Shown here piece by piece: positions 1 to 7,444 of a stretch of 18,662 nucleotides of DNA. This DNA comes from CAXXOK01 sp964497495 (GTDB lineage: Bacteria > Bacillota > Clostridia > Christensenellales > Aristaeellaceae). Made by a program: the position numbers and the translations under genes. Position 1 is the first letter of the stretch; the number at the start of each line of letters is the position of its first letter. The DNA lies in assembly GCA_964497495.1 (NCBI GenBank), contig CAZCCZ010000053.1:1-18662 (forward strand). Direction: 5' to 3'. The notes under the pieces are model-generated. The model had not been told where the DNA came from. It was given only the letters and a program-made list of their open reading frames with translations, and made no database searches.

Positions 1-450
1 CACCTGCAGCTGTTTGATGGCGGCGGGACGGTAGATGTCGCACGCGGCGAGAATGGGCTTTTTACCCGTCTTTTGCAGATAACCGGCCAGTTTCGCGGCC
101 ATGGTGGTTTTACCCGCGCCCTGCAGGCCGCAAAGCATGTAGATCGTCGGCACGCTGGAACTCCATGTGAGGCGCGCGTTCTGCGCGCCCATGAGCTCCG
201 TCATCTCCTCGGCCACGATCTTGACCACCTGCTGGCCGGGGGTGAGGCTGTCCAGCACCTGCTGGCCCACGCAGCGCTCGGAGATGCGTTTGGTGAAGTC
301 CTTGACCACCAGATAGTTCACGTCCGCTTCCAGCAGGGCCACGCGCACCTCGCGCACGCCCTCCTTCACGGTCTGTTCGGTCAGTTTGCCGCGGCCGGAA
401 AACTTGGCGAGCGCCGCCGTCAGTTTCTGGCTTAATCCCTCAAACGCCAT
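1..450 (-). CDS. ffh: Signal recognition particle protein Ffh, N-terminal 150 residues (3' end outside window)
   Basis: SRP54-type GTPase that binds signal sequences on nascent membrane proteins and delivers the ribosome to FtsY at the membrane. The visible part covers the helical N domain (about residues 1-85) and the start of the G domain. The P-loop GLQGAGKTT is at residues 108-116 and the DIYRPAA motif at 138-144. The opening MAFEGLSQKL is typical of the family. The ATG at 450 overlaps the end of the upstream ylxM gene by 11 bases, so the two genes are very probably co-transcribed and translationally coupled from the ylxM promoter. The frame is still open at base 1; the rest of the G domain and the RNA-binding M domain lie outside. 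Identification is secure. Confidence 0.97.
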   Translation of the reverse strand, partial: MAFEGLSQKLTAALAKFSGRGKLTEQTVKEGVREVRVALLEADVNYLVVKDFTKRISERCVGQQVLDSLTPGQQVVKIVAEEMTELMGAQNARLTWSSSVPTIYMLCGLQGAGKTTMAAKLAGYLQKTGKKPILAACDIYRPAAIKQLQV

Positions 451-820
451 CGGCACCCTCCTCCTCGTCCAGCCTGCGGAGCATATCGGCCAGCAGCGCG
501 CGGCCTTCCGCGGCAAGCCCCGCATCCAGCGCGGCAATGGCCGCCGCAAGCCCGGCGCGGGTCTCCTGCGTCTGCCCGGCCAGCCCCAGCGCCGCCTCGT
601 AACGGCGAAGCTTGCGTTCCGAGCGCAGGATCAGCTCGTGTACGTTCTGGCGGCTCACGTTCATTTCCGCGGCCACCTCCGCCAGCGACAGGTCCTCGTC
701 GCAGTGCAGCAGCAACGCCCGGCGCTGCTTTTCCGTCAGCAGGCCGCCGTAACAGGCGCACAGGGTGCCCAGCTCCACGCTGTGTTCGAGCCTTTTTTCC
801 GGGGCCCGCGCGCCGTCCAC
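440..820 (-). CDS. ylxM: YlxM-family (UPF0122) SRP-associated DNA-binding-like protein
   Basis: Small helix-turn-helix protein of the YlxM/p13 family, encoded next to ffh in Firmicutes and linked to the SRP pathway; its exact role is not settled. The segment LTEKQRRALLLHCDEDLSLA followed by EVAAEMNVSRQNVHELILRS resembles sigma factor region 4 and is the family hallmark. The chosen start is the GTG at 820, giving 126 residues; a GTG at 829 is equally in frame. GGAAAGG lies about 12 bases before the 820 start but almost touches the 829 start. The longest open frame begins at a TTG at 901, but this sits inside the -35 box of the promoter and cannot be transcribed from it. The C-terminal half is Ala-rich, as is common here. 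The stop codon lies within the start region of ffh. Confidence 0.88.
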   Translation of the reverse strand: MDGARAPEKRLEHSVELGTLCACYGGLLTEKQRRALLLHCDEDLSLAEVAAEMNVSRQNVHELILRSERKLRRYEAALGLAGQTQETRAGLAAAIAALDAGLAAEGRALLADMLRRLDEEEGADGV

Positions 821-872
821 CGCCGCCACGTCCTTTCCGCAACTGTCAGGGAATATCCGTTTACACCCGCGC

Positions 873-901
873 AGTATAACACGGCGCGGGAAGGGTGTCA
901 A
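873..901 (-). promoter_or_regulatory. Housekeeping promoter of ylxM-ffh
   Basis: On the minus strand, a perfect -35 TTGACA (901-896) is followed after exactly 17 bases by TATACT (878-873). Transcription would begin near 866, leaving a leader of about 40 bases before the GTG start. This promoter decides that the TTG at 901 is not the ylxM start. Confidence 0.85.
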
Positions 902-967
902 GGCTTTCTTCCTGACAGCGAAACAGTTCCCCGGCAGCGTAACCTCGGCGGAACCCGGCCGACGACG

Positions 968-1002
968 ATAAAAATCCGGGCGCGGGCGAAAGCCGCGTCC
1001 GG
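968..1002 (-). terminator. Intrinsic terminator of the lemA-TPM unit
   Basis: Read on the minus strand, CCGGACGCGG pairs with CCGCGCCCGG (one A/C mismatch) around a short CTTTCG loop, then runs into ATTTTTAT. It lies about 65 bases beyond the stop of the TPM-domain gene and separates it from the ylxM promoter. Confidence 0.8.
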
Positions 1003-1006
1003 GGAC

Positions 1007-1029
1007 GCCCGGCGGTTAAACCGCCGGGC
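1007..1029. repeat. Perfect GC-rich inverted repeat before the terminator
   Basis: GCCCGGCGG and CCGCCGGGC are perfect complements around TTAAA (TTTAA on the other strand). It stands just before the 968-1002 terminator in the transcript of the TPM gene and has no U-run of its own. It may protect the 3' end of the mRNA or help termination. Confidence 0.55.
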
Positions 1030-1065
1030 AGAAAGACCGGGTAGATATTGGAACGCCGCGAAACC

Positions 1066-1965
1066 TTACCGGCGCGGAGGCCTGCCGAAACCGCCGGGGC
1101 CCCGGGGCGGCCTGCCGCAGCAGCCGCGGTCGAACAGCGCGCCAAGACCAAGCCCGCCCAGGATCCAGCCCACGGGCGAACACCCGCAGCCGCCGTTGCG
1201 ATGAGCGCGGCGCGCGCCGCCCTGCCCGAAGATAATCAGCACGATAATCACCAGCACGATCCAGCCGCGCGGGGTCAGGCCGCCGCCGTCGTCGTTGCGC
1301 TGGGCGCTGTAATCCCGGTAATCCTGCACGTTGCTGGCGACGGAATCCATCACGCTGGCCCACAGCGAGGAGGCGGCGTCCGCCCCGGAGGGCGTTACGG
1401 TCGGGGCGGCGGTGGCCGCGGCGCCGGTCCGGTACCCCGCGAACAGCTTCCCCAGCGGGATTTTCCGGTCGTACTGCTTGGCCAGCAGGTCGTTGAAGGA
1501 CACGAAGAAAGCGCCGAACGCGTCGTCGTACCGTTGGCTCTTGAAGGCTTCTGAAAAATCGGAGGCGTACAGCAGGTTCTTCAGGCTGGCGTTGCTCAGA
1601 CGAGTCTCCACGTCCGCGCCCGCGGTCAGCGCGAAGGAGTCCTCCGCTGCCGCGCCCAGCAGCAGCAGATCGCCGCCGCCCAGGTTCCAGCGGGTGAAAA
1701 GCGTATCGGCGTAAGTCTGCGCGGACTCGCCGTCCAGAAACAGCACCAGCGCCACGTGGATCTTTACGTCCGTCTCGCTCTCCACCTTTTCGGCGTAGGC
1801 GGCGATATCCGCGGTCATGGTCTGGCTCAACGCGTTGGCGTCGTCGGCCAGCACGCCGCTCTGTACGGGATAGCGCGCCTCGCCCAGTGCGGATACGGAT
1901 ACGGACAGTAACAGCGCAAGCGTCAGCGCCAGCGCGGCAAAGGTTTTCCAAAACGTCGTTTTCAT
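1066..1965 (-). CDS. TPM-domain (YgcG-like) secreted/membrane-anchored protein with Cys/Gly-rich tail
   Basis: Predicted 299-residue protein. Residues 1-30 form a signal peptide (MKTTFWKTF, then a Leu/Ala core). Residues 31-165 resemble a TPM domain, with RYPVQSGVLADDANALS and the TRWNLGG...DLLLLGA segment, so this domain should be extracytoplasmic. A second membrane segment is at 235-247 (WIVLVIIVLIIFG). The tail after it is rich in Gly, Arg and Cys, with cysteines at 260, 262, 282 and 283. The ATG at 1965 is chosen because GAGGAG lies 4 bases upstream and the signal peptide begins there; the longer frame to 2031 overlaps the end of lemA. It follows the LemA gene after 58 bases. TPM and LemA genes often occur together. 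The biochemical role of the family is unclear. Confidence 0.85.
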   Translation of the reverse strand: MKTTFWKTFAALALTLALLLSVSVSALGEARYPVQSGVLADDANALSQTMTADIAAYAEKVESETDVKIHVALVLFLDGESAQTYADTLFTRWNLGGGDLLLLGAAAEDSFALTAGADVETRLSNASLKNLLYASDFSEAFKSQRYDDAFGAFFVSFNDLLAKQYDRKIPLGKLFAGYRTGAAATAAPTVTPSGADAASSLWASVMDSVASNVQDYRDYSAQRNDDGGGLTPRGWIVLVIIVLIIFGQGGARRAHRNGGCGCSPVGWILGGLGLGALFDRGCCGRPPRGPGGFGRPPRR

Positions 1966-2023
1966 CGTTCTCCTCACGAACATGCGGTACGGGGAAAGCA
2001 TGGCTGCGCGGCCCGAAGTCGTT

Positions 2024-2566
2024 TTACTCATACAGTTCGCAGGGTTCGACCCCGAAGAAGCGCGCCGCGTCGCCCAGCACGGGCTGGGACAGCTTTTCGT
2101 TGAAGTCCGTGGCGGCTTTGTTGTACGTGCCGTAGATCGCGCTGCGGCCGTATTCCTCGAAATCGGCGGTCAGCATCTCCAGGTACTGGGGGTCTCTGGC
2201 GCTTTGGGTGAAGCTTGCGTTCGTTTCCAGCTTGTCGGCGACCGCGCGGAAGGCCTCGCCCAGCGCGTCGTTCCCGCTTTTCACGGCCGGAAGCGCAAGG
2301 CCGTCCGCGCGCAGCGCTTCGGCAGCCGCGGCCAGCGCGGCCACGTCCGCGTCGCCGGGGATATGCCTGCGGGCCACCACGCAAAGGTTCAGCGCGTCCG
2401 AGGCGCGGTAGTCCACGACGGTCGACAGGCCGCCGTCGCCCTCCAGCAGGGCGCTGACGTGCGCGCGCTCGTCCCGGTAGCCGCTCACGTCGCCGTAAAC
2501 GAGACCGAAAACCAGCAGCAGCAGGGTGATGAGCACGGACAACCCGATGGTCAGCCTGGGTTTCAT
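2024..2566 (-). CDS. lemA: LemA family membrane protein
   Basis: A 180-residue protein with an N-terminal membrane helix (about residues 5-25, LTIGLSVLITLLLLVFGLVY) followed by a long, mostly alpha-helical domain, as in LemA proteins. The C-terminal segment, TYNKAATDFNEKL followed by QPVLGDAARFFGVEPCELYE, matches the conserved family ending (YN...FN..L...P...A..FG.....YE). Many LemA copies keep a more canonical YN/NL motif near residue 55, which is less clear here. AAAGGA sits 6 bases before the ATG. Upstream, the telA terminator separates it from telA, yet no clear promoter is visible in the roughly 60 bases between, so either read-through or an unrecognised promoter drives it together with the TPM gene downstream. 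Its molecular function is unknown. Confidence 0.82.
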   Translation of the reverse strand: MKPRLTIGLSVLITLLLLVFGLVYGDVSGYRDERAHVSALLEGDGGLSTVVDYRASDALNLCVVARRHIPGDADVAALAAAAEALRADGLALPAVKSGNDALGEAFRAVADKLETNASFTQSARDPQYLEMLTADFEEYGRSAIYGTYNKAATDFNEKLSQPVLGDAARFFGVEPCELYE

Positions 2567-2626
2567 AACGGTTCCTTTCTGCGGTAACAGGGTACGGCGG
2601 GCGCGCGCCTGACGCGGCCGAGCGTA

Positions 2627-2661
2627 GAAAAGGCAGGCTCCCGCCCCGGCGAGAACCTGCC
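2627..2661 (-). terminator. Strong intrinsic terminator after telA
   Basis: On the minus strand, GGCAGGTTCTCGCC pairs with GGCGGGAGCCTGCC along all 14 positions (two U-G pairs) around a GG turn, and is followed by TTTTCT. It starts 18 bases after the telA stop codon. Confidence 0.88.
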
Positions 2662-2678
2662 GGTTGAACGGAAACGGT

Positions 2679-3902
2679 TTACTGGCGCAGCTCCAGCAGC
2701 TTCTGCTTCAGCTGCCCTTCCATAACGGCCAGCTGTTTCTCGGCCTCGATGCGCTTGGCGTGGCCTTCGTCCTGTATCTTCATCACTTCGGTGATGGTGT
2801 CGATCAGGCTCTGGTTGGTCTGCGTGAGCGTTTCGATGTCGATGATGCCGCGCTCGGCTTCCTTGGCCGTCTCGATGGTGCCCATCTTGAGCTTCTCGGC
2901 GTTCTTTTTAAGCAATTCGTTGGTCATATCGGTCACGGCGGTCTGCGCGCGCAGGGCGTCCTGGCTGCGCTGCATGCCCAGCGCGATGACGATCTGGCTC
3001 TTCCAGAGGGGCAGGGTGTTGGAAAGCGTGCTTTGGATACGCTCCACCAGCAGGCTGTCGTTGCTCTGCAAAAGCCTTATCTGCGGGGCCATCTGTACGG
3101 ATATTACGCGCGTGAGCTTCAAATCGTGCAGCTTCTTTTCAAACCGGTCGCAGGCGGCGGCCAGGTCGTTGGCGCGCTGGGCGTCCATGGCGTCCCCGCT
3201 GGCCTTGGCCTTGTCCTTGAGGGCCTGCAGGGTGGTGCCGCGCACCTCCTCCAGCTTCTTGCCGCCGGCGATGATGTACATCGTCAGTTCCTTGAAATAC
3301 TGGGTGTTCATGTCGTACAGGTGGTTGAACATGCTCACGTCCTTCAAAAGCTGGACCTGATAGTTCTCCAGCGACGTGGCGATGCCGTCCACGTTGGTTT
3401 CCACCTTTTCGTACTTGTTCTTCATTTCCTCGAAGGCTTTCTGCGCGTTCCAAAACAGGCCCTTGAGGCCGGAGGGCTTTTCCGCGTCGGAGCCGAAGCC
3501 CTTGATTTCGCTTACGAGCTTCACCAGCATGTCGCCCACTTCGCCGGTCTGGTCGGTGCGGACGGTCGCCAGCGCGCTGTCGCTGAAATCGGCGACCTTC
3601 TTTTGCGCGTCCGCGCCGTAGAGCAGTACGTGGTCGGGGTTCTCGATGTCGATCTTCTGAACGAAAGCCTCGATGCTCTGCTTTTCGGCGGCGGACAACA
3701 TGGAGGTGTCCAGATCCGCCAGCGTGGCTTCCACCGCTTTGGCGGCGTTGACGGCCGTGGGCTTTACGCCGGTCTTTTCCAGCGCGGCCACCGCCTCGTC
3801 CAGGTCGGCTTTATCTTTGGCCATGGAGGTCGCGTCGAGCGTCAGCACGGGCACGGCGGCGTTGGCCGTGGCGGTTTCGGGGGTCTGGTTGGATTCGGTC
3901 AT
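2679..3902 (-). CDS. telA: TelA/KlaA (YaaN-like) toxic anion resistance family protein
   Basis: A 407-residue, soluble, strongly helical and charged protein of the TelA family (Pfam PF05816). The family is named from plasmid tellurite resistance, and its chromosomal members are tied to cell-envelope and antimicrobial stress. Supporting segments include KIDIENPDHVLLYGADAQKKVADFSDSAL near the first quarter, the DVSMFNHLYDMNTQYFKELTMYI stretch in the middle, and the late LPLWKSQIVIALGMQRSQDA motif followed by a long heptad-like C-terminal helix (ETLTQTNQSLIDTITEVMKI onward). An ideal AAGGAGG precedes the ATG. It lies 61 bases downstream of the xpaC-like gene, the same order as xpaC-yaaN in Bacillus subtilis, and a strong terminator follows. 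Its substrate or partner cannot be deduced here. Confidence 0.92.
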   Translation of the reverse strand: MTESNQTPETATANAAVPVLTLDATSMAKDKADLDEAVAALEKTGVKPTAVNAAKAVEATLADLDTSMLSAAEKQSIEAFVQKIDIENPDHVLLYGADAQKKVADFSDSALATVRTDQTGEVGDMLVKLVSEIKGFGSDAEKPSGLKGLFWNAQKAFEEMKNKYEKVETNVDGIATSLENYQVQLLKDVSMFNHLYDMNTQYFKELTMYIIAGGKKLEEVRGTTLQALKDKAKASGDAMDAQRANDLAAACDRFEKKLHDLKLTRVISVQMAPQIRLLQSNDSLLVERIQSTLSNTLPLWKSQIVIALGMQRSQDALRAQTAVTDMTNELLKKNAEKLKMGTIETAKEAERGIIDIETLTQTNQSLIDTITEVMKIQDEGHAKRIEAEKQLAVMEGQLKQKLLELRQ

Positions 3903-3963
3903 GGGGAAACCTCCTTATGTCGTGTGGGTCTGTCTTTCGTTTCGGGGGAAGGCTCGCGGGAGG

Positions 3964-4869
3964 TTACGGCTGCTTTTGGGCCGCCTGCGCCTGCCCGCCC
4001 GTTTGCAGCACCGGCGCCTGCGGCGCGTGGGCCTGCGCCTGTTGTACCGCGCTTTGCACCTGTTCGGCGACGTTTGTGGTTTGGCCCGCGTGCCACTGGG
4101 CGGGGTCGTAGGCCTCCTGCCGCGCGGCGGTTTCGTCCACCCTGCGGTTCAGGGCCGCGGCCTGCTTGGCCTGTTCGGCGGCAAGGCGCAGGTCGCTTTC
4201 GGTCAGGCCGTCGCGCTTGAGCATCTGCTCCAGCACGTCGATATCGGTGGTGATGTCCAGCATGTCGTCTTTGTAAAGGTTGTTGAGCATCTTGCGGCAT
4301 CCCTTGAGCACGATGCCCAGCGCGTCGTCGATGCGTTTGCGCGCGTCTTCGGCCTCGTCGCCGTAAACGTTGTTCTCCCCCAGCGTGCGGTAGGCCTTCA
4401 CCATCTTGAGCGTCGTGGGCAGGTAATAATCCATGAATTTGCGAATCTGCGACGCCTTGGCGGGCTTATCGTACACGGCGCGGAAGATGTCCCCGCACAG
4501 GGTTTCCAGCTGGTTCAGCTTGCCGGTCAGCCCTGCGTCCGGTATCTTGTTGTTCTCCGCGCGGATTTCGGCGATCATTTCCCGCCCTTTTTGAAGCACC
4601 GCGTCCGCCTCGGGGTTGCCGGTATCTTTGGCGACCTTTTCAAGGCTCTCGGGCACCGCGTCCTGCTTGTTGTGGGTGGTCAGATCCAGCCCCGAGCCCA
4701 TCACCCGCACCACGGTGCTGATAAGCCCGGCCAGGATCAGCCCCAGCAGCAGGCGCCCGATGCTGAACGGATGGAAAAGCAGCGAGTATAATGCGAAGGC
4801 GATGCCGAAGCTCAGGATGCCGGCGCCCAGCCCCTTGGTTTTTTTCGGCTTATGGTTCTGTCTGCTCAT
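3964..4869 (-). CDS. xpaC: XpaC-like 5-bromo-4-chloroindolyl phosphate hydrolysis family membrane protein
   Basis: A 301-residue protein of the XpaC family (Pfam PF10112). After a basic start (SRQNHKPKKTKG), two membrane helices occupy about residues 14-33 and 36-56, with a short HPFSIGR turn between them. The cytoplasmic helical part contains KFMDYYLPTTLKMVKAYRTL, the most recognisable family motif. The last 60 residues are Gln/Ala-rich and probably disordered. The ATG at 4869 is preferred over an in-frame TTG at 4881: GAGG is 6 bases before the ATG, whereas AAAGGA is almost fused to the TTG. It has its own promoter and is followed by telA. The old name reflects a plate phenotype; real phosphatase activity is doubtful. 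Confidence 0.88.
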   Translation of the reverse strand: MSRQNHKPKKTKGLGAGILSFGIAFALYSLLFHPFSIGRLLLGLILAGLISTVVRVMGSGLDLTTHNKQDAVPESLEKVAKDTGNPEADAVLQKGREMIAEIRAENNKIPDAGLTGKLNQLETLCGDIFRAVYDKPAKASQIRKFMDYYLPTTLKMVKAYRTLGENNVYGDEAEDARKRIDDALGIVLKGCRKMLNNLYKDDMLDITTDIDVLEQMLKRDGLTESDLRLAAEQAKQAAALNRRVDETAARQEAYDPAQWHAGQTTNVAEQVQSAVQQAQAHAPQAPVLQTGGQAQAAQKQP

Positions 4870-4930
4870 GGTACGCCTCAATTTCCTTTCTTCGGTAAAC
4901 CGTTCTCCCTACCGCCCCGTAACACAGCGT

Positions 4931-4959
4931 ATTATACCATATCCTTCCGGCCGATACAA
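4931..4959 (-). promoter_or_regulatory. Promoter of xpaC-telA
   Basis: On the minus strand a perfect -10 TATAAT (4936-4931) is preceded by an extended TGG element. Seventeen bases upstream is a weak -35 TTGTAT (4959-4954). The extended -10 compensates for the poor -35. Transcription should start near 4924, about 55 bases before the ATG. Confidence 0.78.
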
Positions 4960-5015
4960 AGAAAAATACGCTTGAAAGCCTCTGAGCGCCGCCTGAAAAC
5001 AGCATTAGAAACGCA

Positions 5016-5047
5016 TGAGAAAACCCGCGTCTTTTCAGATGCGGGTT
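5016..5047 (-). terminator. Intrinsic terminator of the Pro/Glu-repeat protein gene
   Basis: On the minus strand, AACCCGCATCT and AGACGCGGGTT form an 11-position stem (one A/C mismatch) closed by a GAAA tetraloop, followed by TTCTC. It begins about 30 bases after the stop codon at 5078. On the plus strand the same stem is complete with one G-U pair, so it may also slow transcription in that direction. Confidence 0.78.
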
Positions 5048-5077
5048 ACGATATCGGTTCGTTGGCTACTTCGGCCC

Positions 5078-7243
5078 TTACTCCACCGTGATCGAGCAGG
5101 GAATGTCGCCGATGCTCCACACGCCGTTCTGGTCGCGCAGGAAGATCTGGACGGCGCCTGTGTAGGGCTGCGAGAGGTCCGTGGAAATCTGCCACACCAG
5201 CCCGTCGCCCTGCGGGGCGCTGTTGGCGGTGGTGTGCAGCATCCGGCCGTCCTCCGTCATCAGGCGCACGGAGGTGGTGGCGGCGTTGGTAACCAGCGTA
5301 AAATTGAGCGTGGCGGGCGCGGTGGTCACGCCGGGTTCCACGGTTACGCTCAACAGCTCGGTGGCGACCACCGGCGTGGCGGTGGCGGCGGGCACGTTGT
5401 TGGCGGTACACAGATTGAGCTCGGCAATCGAAGGCAGGGGGCTTGCGGTAACGGTTTCCTGCGTGGCGGCGGGCAGCAGCTTCGCCAACAGGCCGGACTG
5501 GTACAGAGCGACGCCCACGGCGGCCAGCAGCGCGATCCCGACGAGCCACCGGAGGAGCCGACGCCGCTTCCTCGGGGAAGGCGCCGCCGTTTCCCCGGAA
5601 ACGGGAACCGGCTCCGGCAGGCTGTCCGGTGCGGTCGCCACGTAACGCGCCTCGCCGGGCTCCGGCCCGTCTTCTTCGTCCGTCTCGATCTCTTTCGGTT
5701 CTTCCGGCGCGGATACGAACGTTTGCGGCTTATGCGCGGCGGCGGATACCACGGTCGCCTTTTCGGCGGATACGGCCGCCAGCGGCGTGGCTTCCGGCTT
5801 CTTTCCGGCGTAGGACAGGGTTTCGTCCGTGATGAAACTTTCTTCTTTCACGGAGGACGAATACGCGGGGTATTCGTTCTCTCGCTCGCTTTCCGACGCC
5901 TCCCGGGCGGTGCTCAGAATTTCGTCCAGGATGAAGGTCTGTTCGGCGTCTTCGGTTTCCGTTTCGGGTACGGGCTGCCCGGGGGCCTCCTCCGCCGGGG
6001 GCGCGGGTTCCTTTTCGGCACCCGCATTTTCCGGTTCCGGCCAGACCGGGTATTCGGCTTCCGGCGCGGCGGGAACCTCCTCCGTCGGGACGAAGGATTC
6101 TTCGGGGGCCTCAGGCGCATATTCGGCTTCCGGCTCGGCGGGGGGTTCTTCCGCCGGGGCGTAGGATTCTTCGGGAGCCTCAGGCGCAAACACAGTCTCC
6201 GATTTTGTGGGGGCTTCCACTGCCGGGACGAAGGATTCTTCGGGGGCTTCCGGCGCATACACGGTTTCCGGCTCGGTGGGGGTTTCTTCCGTCGGAACGA
6301 TTGGTTCCTCGGGGACTTCCGGCGTATATTCGGCTTCCGGCGCATACACGGTTTCCGGCTCGGTGGGGGTTTCTTCCGTCGGAACGATTGGTTCCTCGGG
6401 AACTTCCGGCGTATATTCGGCCTCCGGTGCATACAAGGCTTCCTGTTCGGCGGGGGCTTCCACTACCGGGACGAAGGATTCTACGGGGGCCTCAGGCGCA
6501 TATACGGCTTCCCGTTCGGCGGGGGCTTCCACTGCCGGGACGAAGGATTCTTCGGGGGCTTCCGGCGTATATTCGGTTTTCGGTTCAGCGGGGGTTTCCT
6601 CCGCCGGGACGAGGGATTCTACGGGGGCTTCCGGCGCATACACAGCTTTCGGTTCGGCGGGAGCTTCTTCCGCCGGAGCGACAGGCGGATATCCGGTTTC
6701 CGGTTCCGGCCAGCCTGGGTATGCGGCCGGCGGCCCGACGGGCGCGAAGGGCTCCGCCGTCCAGCCGGGCGCGTACGCGAAGGCTCCGGGCGCGGGCGCA
6801 AATGCGGCTGCCGGTTCCGGCACGGGGGTTTCCGCCCAATAGGGCGCCTGCATTGCAAGGGGGGCGGACATGGCGGCCTGCGGCTCCGCACGCTGCGTAT
6901 ACGGCATGTACGGGTCGTACGCCGAACGAAGCGGGGGCAGGTCTCCGAGCACGTGCATGTATTGGCGCGCTTCCGACGGCCGGACGGGACGCAGACGGAC
7001 GGTACGGAAGGGGCCCAGATAATCTGCGGGCGGCAGGTCCCCCAGCGGGCGGAGGTAAGGAGCGCCGGCCAGCCGGCGTGCGGGGCTTGCCGAGGGTGCG
7101 CCGAAAGGTTCCGCATCGGAGCCGGAACCGGAAGCCGCAGCCGCGGACGAAAGCGCAAGCAAAGAGGACAGGGGCCTGAACCGGCCCGTGTTCTTCGGGC
7201 GTGCTCCCTGCGCAAACGGTGCTGGCTTTTGAAGATTTTCCAT
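5078..7243 (-). CDS. Single-pass membrane protein with eight Pro/Glu-rich 23-residue repeats, function unknown
   Basis: A 721-residue protein that I do not recognise as a named family. Residues 1-198 are Pro/Ala/Tyr-rich and probably disordered. Residues about 199-395 contain eight tandem units of the type YAPEAPEESFVPAVEAPAE plus four residues; two of them carry a six-residue YAPEAE insertion. A less regular acidic stretch follows. An arginine cluster (RKRRR) then precedes one membrane helix at about 566-588 (WLVGIALLAAVGVALYQSGL). Residues 590-721 are Thr/Ala/Val-rich and look like a beta-sandwich domain ending in WSIGDIPCSITVE. There is no signal peptide, so the repeats should be cytoplasmic and the C-terminal domain outside. 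The ATG at 7243 is preceded by GGAAGGAG at 6 bases; the longer frame to 7333 lacks a ribosome binding site. It has its own promoter and terminator. Confidence 0.82.
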   Translation of the reverse strand: MENLQKPAPFAQGARPKNTGRFRPLSSLLALSSAAAASGSGSDAEPFGAPSASPARRLAGAPYLRPLGDLPPADYLGPFRTVRLRPVRPSEARQYMHVLGDLPPLRSAYDPYMPYTQRAEPQAAMSAPLAMQAPYWAETPVPEPAAAFAPAPGAFAYAPGWTAEPFAPVGPPAAYPGWPEPETGYPPVAPAEEAPAEPKAVYAPEAPVESLVPAEETPAEPKTEYTPEAPEESFVPAVEAPAEREAVYAPEAPVESFVPVVEAPAEQEALYAPEAEYTPEVPEEPIVPTEETPTEPETVYAPEAEYTPEVPEEPIVPTEETPTEPETVYAPEAPEESFVPAVEAPTKSETVFAPEAPEESYAPAEEPPAEPEAEYAPEAPEESFVPTEEVPAAPEAEYPVWPEPENAGAEKEPAPPAEEAPGQPVPETETEDAEQTFILDEILSTAREASESERENEYPAYSSSVKEESFITDETLSYAGKKPEATPLAAVSAEKATVVSAAAHKPQTFVSAPEEPKEIETDEEDGPEPGEARYVATAPDSLPEPVPVSGETAAPSPRKRRRLLRWLVGIALLAAVGVALYQSGLLAKLLPAATQETVTASPLPSIAELNLCTANNVPAATATPVVATELLSVTVEPGVTTAPATLNFTLVTNAATTSVRLMTEDGRMLHTTANSAPQGDGLVWQISTDLSQPYTGAVQIFLRDQNGVWSIGDIPCSITVE
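6037..6648 (-). repeat. Coding tandem repeats (69-bp units, two 87-bp units)
   Basis: Eight in-frame repeats in the membrane protein gene; boundaries are approximate. Six are 69 bp (23 codons) and two adjacent ones are 87 bp (29 codons). The two 87-bp units, 6251-6337 and 6338-6424, differ at only about three bases, which suggests a recent duplication. All unit lengths are multiples of three, so copy number can change without breaking the frame. Confidence 0.9.
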
Positions 7244-7387
7244 GCCGTGCTCCTTCCGGCCGCGGGTTACGAACGCGGGCGTCGTTTTCCCGAAACGAAG
7301 GGAATATTCGGTCGATGTGTAACAAATATGCAACGCCAGTTCATGAAATCGTGGCGATAAAACAACTATTCATGACGAACGATTCAC

Positions 7388-7417
7388 ATTATACATCAAT
7401 CCGTAATATATTTGCAA
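7388..7417 (-). promoter_or_regulatory. Probable promoter of the Pro/Glu-repeat protein gene
   Basis: On the minus strand, TTGCAA (7417-7412) and a perfect TATAAT (7393-7388) are separated by 18 bases. Transcription should start near 7381, giving a leader of about 138 bases before the ATG at 7243. Confidence 0.65.
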
Positions 7418-7429
7418 TACTTTTTGGAA

Positions 7430-7444
7430 AATATTTTAAATATT
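7430..7444. repeat. AT-rich palindrome
   Basis: AATATTT and AAATATT are perfect complements around one T. The site lies 13 bases upstream of the -35 box of the repeat-protein promoter. It could be an UP-like element or a binding site, but no protein can be named. Confidence 0.45.

Noticed and set aside
2664..4220. A 518-codon plus-strand open frame opposite telA and part of xpaC
   Set aside because: It lies opposite two clearly recognisable genes, has no ribosome binding site and has the His/Gly/Val-rich composition expected of an antisense frame in GC-rich DNA.
5015..7360. A 781-codon open frame on the plus strand, Gly/Arg/Phe-rich and repetitive
   Set aside because: It is the mirror of the Pro/Glu-repeat gene on the minus strand. 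That gene has the promoter, ribosome binding site, membrane helix and terminator; the plus frame has none, and its repeats come from the opposite strand.
7330..7380. Two copies of TTCATGA as a direct repeat element
   Set aside because: Seven bases each, with different flanks; expected by chance in this AT-rich stretch.
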